This document shows, piece after piece, positions 1-5,209 of a DNA stretch of 5,209 nucleotides (within the stretch, counting starts at the first letter, position 1; each line of letters begins with the position of its first letter). The DNA comes from Caulobacteraceae bacterium. GTDB lineage: Bacteria > Pseudomonadota > Alphaproteobacteria > Caulobacterales > Caulobacteraceae. The position numbers and the translations under genes were made by a program. The notes under the pieces were generated by a model that was not told where the DNA came from, ran no database searches, and saw only the letters and a list, made by a program, of their open reading frames with translations. The stretch is taken from contig CANJYY010000225.1 in the NCBI GenBank assembly GCA_947479185.1, positions 1 to 5,209 on the forward strand, written 5' to 3'.

Positions 1-147
1 CTGGGGGACTCCATCACGGCCATCGCCGGCGAGAAGGCGGGCATCATCAAGCGCGGCCGACCGGTCGTCGTCGGCTGGCAGGGCGAGGAGGCCTTTGCGG
101 TGATCGAGGCCCGGGCCCACGCCCTGGGCGCGCCCCTGACCGCCATG
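1..147 (+). other. folC: Mirrored folC fragment on the plus strand (left arm plus loop)
   Basis: Frame 1 of the plus strand reads the FolC segment starting LGDSITAIAGEKAGIIK and running to EARAHA, identical to residues 174-214 of the minus-strand folC. It then continues through the loop as LGAPLTA-M. That continuation looks like genuine FolC sequence, whereas the minus-strand reading across the same loop (HGGQGRAQ) does not. The plus-strand copy therefore carries about eight codons of native gene beyond what the minus-strand copy has. The fragment has no start and no stop. It is not an independent gene but one half of the fold-back structure; it shows that the break in folC lies near 145-150. 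Confidence 0.85.
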
Positions 148-270
148 GGCGTGGGCCCGGGCCTCGATCACCGCAAAGGCCTCCTCGCCCTGCCAGCCGA
201 CGACGACCGGTCGGCCGCGCTTGATGATGCCCGCCTTCTCGCCGGCGATGGCCGTGATGGAGTCCCCCAG
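1..270. repeat. Perfect fold-back inverted repeat, 124-base arms around a 22-base loop
   Basis: Bases 1-124 are the exact reverse complement of 147-270; paired positions add to 271, and I found no mismatch along the arms. The loop is 125-146 and contains a small palindrome (GGGCGCGCCC, 126-135). Both arms encode the same piece of FolC (residues 174-214 of the copy starting at 789), the left arm on the plus strand and the right arm on the minus strand. Long perfect palindromes with short loops are unstable in bacteria (cut by SbcCD-type nucleases), and a coding exon mirrored exactly at the window edge is typical of whole-genome-amplification or assembly chimeras. I infer an artefact. A true genomic rearrangement is possible but less likely. 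Confidence 0.95.
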
Positions 271-789
271 GAACTCGCGGTGGTCGTGATCGACCGGGCA
301 GATGATGCTGACCGCCGGACTCTCGATGACGTTGGTGGCGTCGAGCGACCCGCCGAGGCCGACCTCGAGCAGGATGAGGTCGGCCGGGACCTCGCTGAAG
401 GCCTGGAAGGCGGCGGCGGTGGTGATCTCGAAGAAGGTGATCGGCTCGCCGGCGTTGGCCGCCTCGACGGTTTCCAGGACGCGGGCGAGATGGTCGTCGG
501 TGATCAGGGTCCCGGCCAGACGGATGCGCTCGGCAAAGCGCACCAGGTGCGGCGAGGTGAAGACATGCACCCGAAGGCCCGCTGCCTCGGCCATGGTCCG
601 CAGGAAGGCGACGGTGCTGCCCTTGCCGTTGGTGCCGGCCACATGGACCACCGGCGGGAAACGCCGCTGCGGATCGCCCAGAGCCGCGCACAGCCGCCGC
701 ATGCGGCCGAGCGACAGGTCGATCAGCTTGGGATGGAGGCGGCGCAGGCGCTCAAGAGCGGCGTCGTGGGGGAGCAGGTGATCGGTCAT
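147..789 (-). CDS. folC: Bifunctional dihydrofolate synthase / folylpolyglutamate synthase, N-terminal half
   Basis: FolC joins glutamate to dihydropteroate (making dihydrofolate) and then lengthens the glutamate tail of folates, using ATP, in the cytoplasm. The ATP-binding P-loop GTNGKGST is at residues 52-59. TSPHLVRFAERI (78-89), TFFEITTAAAF (118-128), LLEVGLGG (140-147) and LDATNV (149-154) are all Mur-ligase/FolC signatures, and GEKAG (183-187) includes the lysine that is carbamylated in family members. Position 148 is Ser where the family usually has Arg (GGRLDATN). The ATG at 789 follows a strong Shine-Dalgarno, GGAGGAA at 801-795, five bases upstream. Only about 214 codons, roughly half of a normal FolC, are native; below 147 the sequence turns back on itself. 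The frame stays open without a stop to base 1 (263 codons), but residues after 214 are not FolC. accD-folC adjacency is common in proteobacteria. Confidence 0.93.
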
Positions 790-794
790 CTCAG

Positions 795-818
795 TTCCTC
801 CACCTTCGGGGGGTGAGG
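795..818 (-). promoter_or_regulatory. folC ribosome binding site inside a small hairpin
   Basis: The folC Shine-Dalgarno GGAGGAA (801-795) is five bases from the ATG. On the minus strand, CCTCACC (818-812) can pair with GGTGGAGG (804-797) with one bulged G, leaving a seven-base loop. This would hide most of the Shine-Dalgarno. The pairing is read directly from the sequence; any effect on translation is inference, and short GC-rich stems like this arise easily by chance. Confidence 0.45.
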
Positions 819-828
819 CGTATACGCC
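817..828. repeat. 12-base perfect palindrome GGCGTATACGCC
   Basis: GGCGTATACGCC reads the same on both strands and lies 28 bases upstream of the folC start codon. It could be a binding site for a dimeric regulator or a chance palindrome. I do not recognise it as the site of a known protein. The only non-coding gap in which to compare it is this one. Confidence 0.4.
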
Positions 829-964
829 GAACGACCGTCGCCGAAGGCGATGGTGAAGGGGGTCCCCACCGACGGTTCGGCTTCAAACAGGTTCCCCCGC
901 AGACCTGGGGAGCGGACCCCCTCAGTCAGCGGCTTCGCCGCTGCCAGCTCCCCCGATGGGGAGC
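826..964. repeat. Structured palindromic repeat region between accD and folC
   Basis: This part of the 177-base accD-folC gap (790-966) is packed with inverted repeats. Hairpin 947-964 has a 7-bp stem GCTCCCC/GGGGAGC with a 4-base loop and lies three bases past the accD stop codon. Hairpin 927-943 has a 7-bp stem CAGCGGC/GCCGCTG with a 3-base loop. GGGGGTCC (858-865) pairs with GGACCCCC (914-921). GCCGAA...CCGTC (826-839, three-base bulge) pairs with GACGGTTCGGC (871-881), and TCGCC-GAA-GGCGA is at 838-850. Several stems exclude one another. The CTCCCC-GGGGGAG plus GACTGAGGGGG wording resembles short dispersed palindromic repeats I recall from Caulobacterales and Sphingomonadales intergenic regions. 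There is no U-run, so it is not a standard intrinsic terminator, though the hairpins could protect the accD 3' end or weaken read-through. Confidence 0.6.
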
Positions 965-966
965 AA

Positions 967-1896
967 CTAGGCCGCCTTGCGGGCGCGTCCCATCATCAGG
1001 GTGCCCATCAGGCTGCCGAGGATGGCAGGCAGGTCGCCGCGCGGGACGACCCGGTCGACCATGCCCTTTTCGACCAGGTATTCGGAACGCTGGAAGCCGG
1101 GCGGCAGGGTCTCGCGGATGGTCTGTTCGATGACGCGCGGGCCGGCAAAGCCGATCAGGGCGCCGGGCTCGGCGAGGTGAATATCGCCCAGCATGGCGTA
1201 GGAGGCGGTAACCCCGCCCGTGGTCGGGTCCGTCAGCACGACGATGTAGGGAAGCTTTGCCGCCTTCAGCTCCTGGATGGCGAGGGTGGTGCGGGCCATC
1301 TGCATCAGGCTGAGCGTGCCCTCCTGCATCCGCGCGCCACCGGCGGCGGTGAAGGCGACCAGCGGGCACTGGCGTTTGATCGCTTCGCGGGCGGCGGCGA
1401 TGAAGGCCTCGCCGGCGGCCATGCCGAGCGAGCCGCCCATGAAGGCGAAGTCCTGCACCAGAACGACCGTGTCGGTCCCGCCGACCAGGCCGGCGCCCAG
1501 CGCCATGGCGTCAGGCTCGCCGGTCGCCTTGCGGGCGGCGGCCAGACGGTCCTTGTAGGGCCGGCCGTCGGTGAAATGCAGCGGATCTTCCGGAACGGTC
1601 GGGGTGTCGAAGGTCTCGAACGCGCCGTCGTCGAAGGTGTAGCGGAAACGCAGTTCCGGCCCGATGCGCATGTGGCGTCCGGCCGGCGTGACCCACCAGG
1701 CGGCTTCCAGGTCGGGGCGGTAGATCATTTCCCCGGTGTCGGGGCATTTGACCCACAGATTTTCGGGTGTCTCGCGCTTTACGAAGGCGCCACGGACGCC
1801 GGGCGCGATGCGGGCAAGCCAGCCCTGGCGCTCGCGCGCGGTCCCTCGGGTCGGTTTGTCGTTCTTCGGGTCAGCCATCGCCATTGCTTCAAGCAT
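967..1896 (-). CDS. accD: Acetyl-CoA carboxylase carboxyltransferase subunit beta
   Basis: AccD pairs with AccA (not in this window) to move the carboxyl group from biotinylated AccB to acetyl-CoA, giving malonyl-CoA, the first step of fatty-acid synthesis. It is cytoplasmic. The crotonase-like carboxyltransferase domain is intact: [10 protein letters not shown] (154-163), GGARMQEG (186-193), then [19 protein letters not shown] and [16 protein letters not shown]. The 309-residue length is close to the usual 300 or so. The N-terminal zinc ribbon is degenerate: of the four expected cysteines only Cys51 remains, the others being Thr54, Thr70 and Gly73 at the right spacing. The first ATG (1896) overlaps the trpA stop and has AGGG directly against it, too close for a normal ribosome site. 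ATG 1884 (MAMADPK) or 1878 may be the real start; 1884 fits related proteins best. The gene is followed by the structured gap and folC. Confidence 0.96.
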   Translation of the reverse strand: MLEAMAMADPKNDKPTRGTARERQGWLARIAPGVRGAFVKRETPENLWVKCPDTGEMIYRPDLEAAWWVTPAGRHMRIGPELRFRYTFDDGAFETFDTPTVPEDPLHFTDGRPYKDRLAAARKATGEPDAMALGAGLVGGTDTVVLVQDFAFMGGSLGMAAGEAFIAAAREAIKRQCPLVAFTAAGGARMQEGTLSLMQMARTTLAIQELKAAKLPYIVVLTDPTTGGVTASYAMLGDIHLAEPGALIGFAGPRVIEQTIRETLPPGFQRSEYLVEKGMVDRVVPRGDLPAILGSLMGTLMMGRARKAA

Positions 1897-2722
1897 CCCT
1901 GACTCGCGCCAAGCGCACAGCCTTAGCCAGCTCTGCGGCCTTGGAAAGGACTCTTTCAGTCACGTTTTCGTTCGTTCCGCCGTTCAGGGCGCCTTCGATT
2001 TCATCGACGAGGGCCGAACCGACGACCACCGCGTCGGCCACGCGAGCCACTTCAGCCGCGCGTTCCGGTGTCCGGATGCCAAATCCCACGGCCACCGGCA
2101 GCCCCGAGGCCGCCCGCAGGCGCCGCACGGGCTGCGCCACGGTGCTGGCGTCGGCTTCCTTGACGCCGGTCACACCCGCGACGGAGACGTAATAGACAAA
2201 GCCCGATGTGCGCCGCATCACGGCCGGCAGTCGCTTGTCGTCTGTCGTCGGCGTGGCAAGCCGGATCAGCGCTACGCCATTGGCGTCGAGGGCGTCGGCC
2301 AGCGGGTCGGACTCCTCCGGCGGACAGTCGACGATGATCAGGCCGTCCACCCCCGCCGACGCCGCGTCGGCCGCGAAGCGATCAAAGCCGCGATTGAGGA
2401 CAGGGTTGAGATAGCCCATCAGGATGATCGGCGTGTCCTGGTCCTTCGCCCGGAAGGCGGCGACCAGGTCCAGCGTACCCTGCAGCGTCATGCCAGCCCT
2501 CAGCGCCCGCTGGGAGCCCAGCTGGATCGAGGGCCCCTCGGCCATAGGGTCGGAGAAGGGAAAGCCTACTTCGATAAGGTCGGCCCCTGCGCCCGGCAGG
2601 CCTTCGAGAATGGCCTGCGCGGTCGCCCGGTCCGGATCGCCCGCCACCATGTAGGCCACGAAAGCCGCACGTCCTTCGGCGGCCAGGACCGCGAAGCGCC
2701 GGTCGATACGGTCCTTGGTCAC
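1889..2722 (-). CDS. trpA: Tryptophan synthase alpha chain
   Basis: TrpA splits indole-3-glycerol phosphate into glyceraldehyde-3-phosphate and indole, which is channelled to TrpB. It is a 277-residue TIM barrel, a normal length. The catalytic Glu (Salmonella Glu49) is Glu51 in [11 protein letters not shown]. The second catalytic acid, Asp60 in Salmonella, is Glu62 here (MAEGP in place of the usual ADGP). Other family segments are [10 protein letters not shown] (98-107), [12 protein letters not shown] (126-137), [11 protein letters not shown] (156-166), loop 6 GVTGV (183-187) and the phosphate-binding GFGI (213-216) and GSA (234-236). The start is GTG at 2722, overlapping the trpB TGA by four bases (GTGA), which implies translational coupling and the equal amounts needed for the alpha2beta2 complex. 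A GTG at 2779 also keeps the frame open, but it lies inside trpB and adds 19 residues unlike TrpA. Confidence 0.98.
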   Translation of the reverse strand: MTKDRIDRRFAVLAAEGRAAFVAYMVAGDPDRATAQAILEGLPGAGADLIEVGFPFSDPMAEGPSIQLGSQRALRAGMTLQGTLDLVAAFRAKDQDTPIILMGYLNPVLNRGFDRFAADAASAGVDGLIIVDCPPEESDPLADALDANGVALIRLATPTTDDKRLPAVMRRTSGFVYYVSVAGVTGVKEADASTVAQPVRRLRAASGLPVAVGFGIRTPERAAEVARVADAVVVGSALVDEIEGALNGGTNENVTERVLSKAAELAKAVRLARVRDA

Positions 2723-3939
2723 AGCTTGCGTCCGAGCGCGTCGGCGACGGTGAAGATATCCTTGTCGCCCCGTCCGCACATGTTCATCACGATGATCCCG
2801 TCCTTGCCCAGTTCGCGGGCCAGGTCGCCGACCCGTGCCAGGGCATGGGCCGGCTCGAGCGCCGGTATGATGCCTTCCAGTTCCGCGCAGAGCTTGAAGG
2901 CGGCCAGCGCCTCGTCATCGGTCGCCGAAAGGTACTGGGCCCGCCCTGCCTCGTGCAGGAAGCTGTGTTCGGGCCCGATGCCGGGGTAGTCGAGCCCCGC
3001 CGAGATCGAATGGGCGTCGATGATCTGGCCGTCATCGTCCTGCAGCAGGTAGGTCTTGTTGCCGTGCAGGACGCCTGGCCGGCCGCCGGTCAACGAGGCG
3101 GCGTGCAGGCCGCTCTCGATGCCGTGGCCGGCGGCCTCGACGCCGATCAGGCGCACGCCCTCGTCGGCCAGGAAGGGGTGGAACAGGCCGATGGCGTTCG
3201 ACCCGCCGCCGATGCAGGCGACGAGCGCGTCGGGGAGACGTCCTTCCGCTTCAAGGATCTGGGCCCGCGCCTCGATCCCGATGACGCTCTGGAAGTCGCG
3301 GACCATGGCCGGATAGGGGTGCGGACCGGCGGCGGTGCCGATCAGGTAGTAGGTGTCGGCGACATTGGTGACCCAGTCGCGCATCGCCTCGTTCATGGCG
3401 TCCTTGAGCGTGCCGGTGCCGGAGGTGACGGGCCGCACCTCGGCCCCCAGCAGATTCATGCGGAAGACGTTGGGCTTCTGCCGTTCGACATCCAGGGCGC
3501 CCATGTAGACCACGCAGGGCAGGCCGAATCGGGCGCAGACCGTGGCGGTGGCCACGCCGTGCTGGCCGGCCCCGGTCTCGGCTATGATCCGGGTCTTGCC
3601 CATGCGGCGGGCCAGCATGATCTGGCCGAGGGCGTTGTTGATCTTGTGCGAGCCGGTGTGGTTCAGCTCGTCGCGCTTGAACCAGATCCTTGCGCCACCG
3701 AAGTGCTCTGTCAGGCGCTCGGCGAAATACATCGGGCTTGGCCGGCCGGTGTAGTCCTTGTGAAAGGCGGTCAACTCGGCCTGGTAGGCCGGATCAGCCT
3801 TGGCCGTGGCGTAGGCCTGCCCGAGCTCCAGGACAAGCGGCATAAGCGTCTCGGGAACGTAGCGCCCCCCGAAATCGCCGAACCGGCCACGTTCGTCCGG
3901 ATGGGCGGACCAGTCGTTGGGTTTGGCTGGGGCGTTCAT
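2719..3939 (-). CDS. trpB: Tryptophan synthase beta chain
   Basis: TrpB is the PLP-dependent subunit that condenses indole with serine to give tryptophan. It is 406 residues long, normal for the family. The PLP Schiff-base lysine is Lys99 in [13 protein letters not shown] (94-106), and the catalytic glutamate (Salmonella Glu109) is Glu121 in AETGAGQHG. The PLP phosphate loop is GGGSNAIG (244-251). [12 protein letters not shown] (199-210) is the conserved core segment. Near the C-terminus, CGRGDKD (388-394) has Cys where Salmonella has Ser377, the residue that contacts the PLP ring nitrogen. I chose ATG 3939, 13 bases after the trpF stop and giving the N-terminus [10 protein letters not shown]; its upstream Shine-Dalgarno is weak (GGA), so it may depend on trpF translation. 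A TTG at 3975 would extend the protein into trpF and is unlikely. Confidence 0.98.
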   Translation of the reverse strand: MNAPAKPNDWSAHPDERGRFGDFGGRYVPETLMPLVLELGQAYATAKADPAYQAELTAFHKDYTGRPSPMYFAERLTEHFGGARIWFKRDELNHTGSHKINNALGQIMLARRMGKTRIIAETGAGQHGVATATVCARFGLPCVVYMGALDVERQKPNVFRMNLLGAEVRPVTSGTGTLKDAMNEAMRDWVTNVADTYYLIGTAAGPHPYPAMVRDFQSVIGIEARAQILEAEGRLPDALVACIGGGSNAIGLFHPFLADEGVRLIGVEAAGHGIESGLHAASLTGGRPGVLHGNKTYLLQDDDGQIIDAHSISAGLDYPGIGPEHSFLHEAGRAQYLSATDDEALAAFKLCAELEGIIPALEPAHALARVGDLARELGKDGIIVMNMCGRGDKDIFTVADALGRKL

Positions 3940-3952
3940 GGATCCAGAAGCT

Positions 3953-4591
3953 TCAGGCGCGGCGGACCGCTTCAAGAAAGGCCGAAATCAGGAGCGGGTC
4001 CTTTATCCCCGGGCCGCGCTCCACGCCAGAGGAAACGTCCATGATCGGGGCGCCGGAAAGCCGCATGGCCTCGCCGACGTTCCACGGATCGAGGCCGCCC
4101 GCAAGGAGGTAGGGCCGCGCGAACCGGCGTCCAGCGAGAATCGTCCAGTCGAATCGCGCGCCCATTCCGCCGGGCAGGGCCGAGCCCTCCGGCGGCCTGG
4201 CGTCGAACATCAGATGCTCGACGACCGGCTCCCAGGCGCGCGCCGCGTCGAGGTCGCCGGAGTCCGAAACCGGCAGGGCCCGGATCAGGCCGATGCCGCT
4301 GCGCGTGGCGATTTCCTGCCCGCGCGCCGGCGTTTCCTTGCCGTGCAGCTGGATCAGGTCAGGCTTCAGCACGGCGACCAGCTGGTCGATGAGATCATTG
4401 TCGGGGTCGACGGTGACGGCGACAATAACGGCCTTGCCGCGCGCCGGCGGGGCCAGCCGGGCGGCGGCGTCCGGCGTCAGGTAGCGCGGGCTGGGCGGAA
4501 AGAAGTTGAAGCCGAGGAAGGCCGCGCCGCCGTCGACGGCGGCGGCGACCGTCTCCGGCGTCGACAGGCCGCAGATCTTGACCTTGGCCAT
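3953..4591 (-). CDS. trpF: Phosphoribosylanthranilate isomerase
   Basis: TrpF converts N-(5'-phosphoribosyl)anthranilate to CdRP, the third step of tryptophan synthesis. It is a 212-residue TIM barrel, a typical length. The N-terminus MAKVKICG holds the general-base Cys7, and the general-acid Asp is Asp130 in LMFDAR. Other family marks are [11 protein letters not shown] (27-37), [10 protein letters not shown] (77-86), the phosphate-binding [11 protein letters not shown] segment and MDVSSGVE near the C-terminus. The start at 4591 shares its A with the mscL stop (TGATG) and is preceded by AGAAGG about five bases upstream, so it probably has both its own ribosome site and coupling to mscL. The gene order trpF-trpB-trpA without trpC is the arrangement known from Caulobacter crescentus; trpC and trpD would lie elsewhere. 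Confidence 0.97.
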   Translation of the reverse strand: MAKVKICGLSTPETVAAAVDGGAAFLGFNFFPPSPRYLTPDAAARLAPPARGKAVIVAVTVDPDNDLIDQLVAVLKPDLIQLHGKETPARGQEIATRSGIGLIRALPVSDSGDLDAARAWEPVVEHLMFDARPPEGSALPGGMGARFDWTILAGRRFARPYLLAGGLDPWNVGEAMRLSGAPIMDVSSGVERGPGIKDPLLISAFLEAVRRA

Positions 4592-5031
4592 CAGGCCTTC
4601 TTGCTGCTCGCGGCGGCTTCGGCCTGCGCCTTCAGCAGGTCGCGAATCTCGGCCAGCAGGGTCTCGGTCGGCGGCGGGGGCGCCGGCGCGGCCGGTTCCG
4701 CGGGCGTCTCGCGGCGCGCGGCGTTGATCGCCTTGACCAGCATGAACACGGCAGCCGCGACGATCAGGAACTGGATGATGGTGTTGATGAAGGCGCCGTA
4801 GCCGATGGCGACTTTCTCGATCGCCTCGGTGGCCGGGTTCTCCGGCCGCAGCACCCATTCCAGCTTGGAAAAGTCGATGCCGCCTGTGATCAGGCCGATC
4901 GGCGGCATGACCACCTGGTCGACCAGGCTTTTGACGATGGCCCCGAACGACCCGCCGATGATCACGCCGACGGCAAGATCAACGACGTTGCCGCGGGCGA
5001 TGAACTCGCGAAATTCCTTCAACACGCTCAT
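4591..5031 (-). CDS. mscL: Large-conductance mechanosensitive channel MscL
   Basis: MscL is an inner-membrane homopentamer that opens under membrane tension and releases solutes during hypo-osmotic shock. The 146-residue protein closely matches the family, which is about 136 residues in E. coli. The amphipathic N-terminal helix MSVLKEFREFIARGN leads into TM1 (about 16-43), with the pore-lining VDLAVGVIIGGSFG. A periplasmic loop starting MPPIGLITGGIDF (42-54) follows, then TM2 (about 77-103, GYGAFINTIIQFLIVAAAVFM). After an Ala/Pro-rich linker (109-121) comes the C-terminal bundle helix LLAEIRDLLKAQ (125-136). The ATG at 5031 has the Shine-Dalgarno AAGGGA (5042-5037) five bases upstream and lies 14 bases after the ihfB stop. 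Its place inside a tryptophan operon is unusual: other alphaproteobacteria often have a different small gene here. It may be co-transcribed with trpFBA. Confidence 0.98.
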   Translation of the reverse strand: MSVLKEFREFIARGNVVDLAVGVIIGGSFGAIVKSLVDQVVMPPIGLITGGIDFSKLEWVLRPENPATEAIEKVAIGYGAFINTIIQFLIVAAAVFMLVKAINAARRETPAEPAAPAPPPPTETLLAEIRDLLKAQAEAAASSKKA

Positions 5032-5045
5032 GGCGATCCCTTCGG

Positions 5046-5209
5046 CTAGTCGGCGTTGAGCCGCTCGCGCAATTCCTTGCCGCTCTTGAAGAAGGGCACG
5101 TGCTTGCCCTTCACCGACACCGGCTCGCCGGTGCGCGGATTGCGGCCGGCCCGCGCCGGGCGCGAGCGAACGGAGAAGGCGCCGAAGCCGCGCAGCTCGA
5201 CACGGCCGC
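5046..5209 (-). CDS. ihfB: Integration host factor subunit beta, C-terminal half
   Basis: IhfB pairs with IhfA to form IHF, which bends DNA sharply at specific sites in promoters, origins and recombination sites. Only the last 53 residues plus stop are present; the gene is cut by the right window edge, so about 45 N-terminal residues are missing. The visible part begins [16 protein letters not shown]. It contains the beta-arm with GRNPRTGE, whose proline is the DNA-intercalating residue in the HU/IHF family, and ends in [23 protein letters not shown] followed by GKELRERLN favours IhfB over HU or IhfA. The stop is TAG at 5048-5046. mscL starts 14 bases downstream, so the two are probably on one transcript whose promoter is outside the window. 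Confidence 0.93.
   Translation of the reverse strand, partial: GRVELRGFGAFSVRSRPARAGRNPRTGEPVSVKGKHVPFFKSGKELRERLNAD

Noticed and set aside
1..270. Hairpin as a transposon end, attachment site or retron-like RNA
   Set aside because: Both arms are plain FolC coding sequence with no transposase, target duplication or reverse transcriptase nearby; a chimera explains it more simply.
47..816. Open frames on both strands over folC (47-691 minus, 100-816 plus)
   Set aside because: Their translations are Arg/Gly/Pro-rich and they are out of frame with, or antisense to, FolC; they also run across the fold-back junction.
947..964. Rho-independent terminator after accD
   Set aside because: The hairpin is good but no T-run follows on the minus strand, and a second hairpin follows directly; kept only as part of the repeat region.
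790..966. A promoter for folC in the accD-folC gap
   Set aside because: I could not find a convincing -35/-10 pair at acceptable spacing on the minus strand.
3940..3975. TTG start at 3975 for trpB (12 extra residues)
   Set aside because: It lies within the trpF coding end, and the extra residues do not look like a TrpB N-terminus; ATG 3939 fits family length and spacing.
1736..4044. Long plus-strand open frames opposite trpA, trpB and accD (up to about 417 codons)
   Set aside because: They lie antisense to clear, full-length enzymes, have low-complexity Arg/Gly/Ala-rich translations matching no family, and are expected in high-GC DNA.
1..5209. A hidden defence, mobile or otherwise novel system
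   Set aside because: Apart from the one structured gap (790-966) and the fold-back end, essentially every base is taken up by seven recognisable housekeeping genes with tight spacing.

Overview
The window is a high-GC stretch of core bacterial chromosome with all its genes on the minus strand. Read 5'->3' on that strand (right to left), the order is ihfB (3' half only) - mscL - trpF - trpB - trpA - accD - a 177-base structured gap - folC (5' half only). Protein sequence and gene order point to an alphaproteobacterium. The trpF-trpB-trpA-accD-folC run, a trpFBA operon like the classical one of Caulobacter crescentus, and the wording of AccD and TrpA suggest the Caulobacterales (Caulobacter, Brevundimonas or Phenylobacterium type). 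This placement comes from recalled family sequences, not from a search.

Layout: ihfB enters from the right edge and stops at 5046. mscL begins 14 bases later. mscL and trpF share one base (TGATG). trpF and trpB are 13 bases apart. trpB and trpA overlap by four bases (GTGA). trpA and accD overlap by eight if the first ATG of accD is used. This is a tightly packed, probably co-transcribed and translationally coupled unit. The accD-folC gap (790-966) is the only sizeable non-coding region; it holds several inverted repeats and looks like a dispersed palindromic repeat element. I see no clear promoter or U-tailed terminator anywhere.

Functions: TrpF, TrpB and TrpA carry out the last steps of tryptophan synthesis (phosphoribosylanthranilate to CdRP, then indole-glycerol phosphate to tryptophan; the TrpC step between is not here). 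AccD is the carboxyltransferase beta subunit that starts fatty-acid synthesis. FolC adds glutamate to folates. MscL is the emergency osmotic valve. IhfB is half of the DNA-bending protein IHF.

The strangest thing is at the left end. Positions 1-124 are a perfect inverted copy of 147-270 around a 22-base loop, so folC runs leftward to about 147 and then doubles back on itself. The loop continues the FolC reading frame of the left arm. This is best explained as a fold-back chimera or contig-end artefact, not a biological element. The other points of interest are residue changes in otherwise intact enzymes: AccD has lost three of its four zinc-ribbon cysteines, TrpA has Glu for the catalytic Asp60, and TrpB has Cys for the PLP-contacting Ser377. 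I found no evidence of a novel system, mobile element, CRISPR array or RNA gene.
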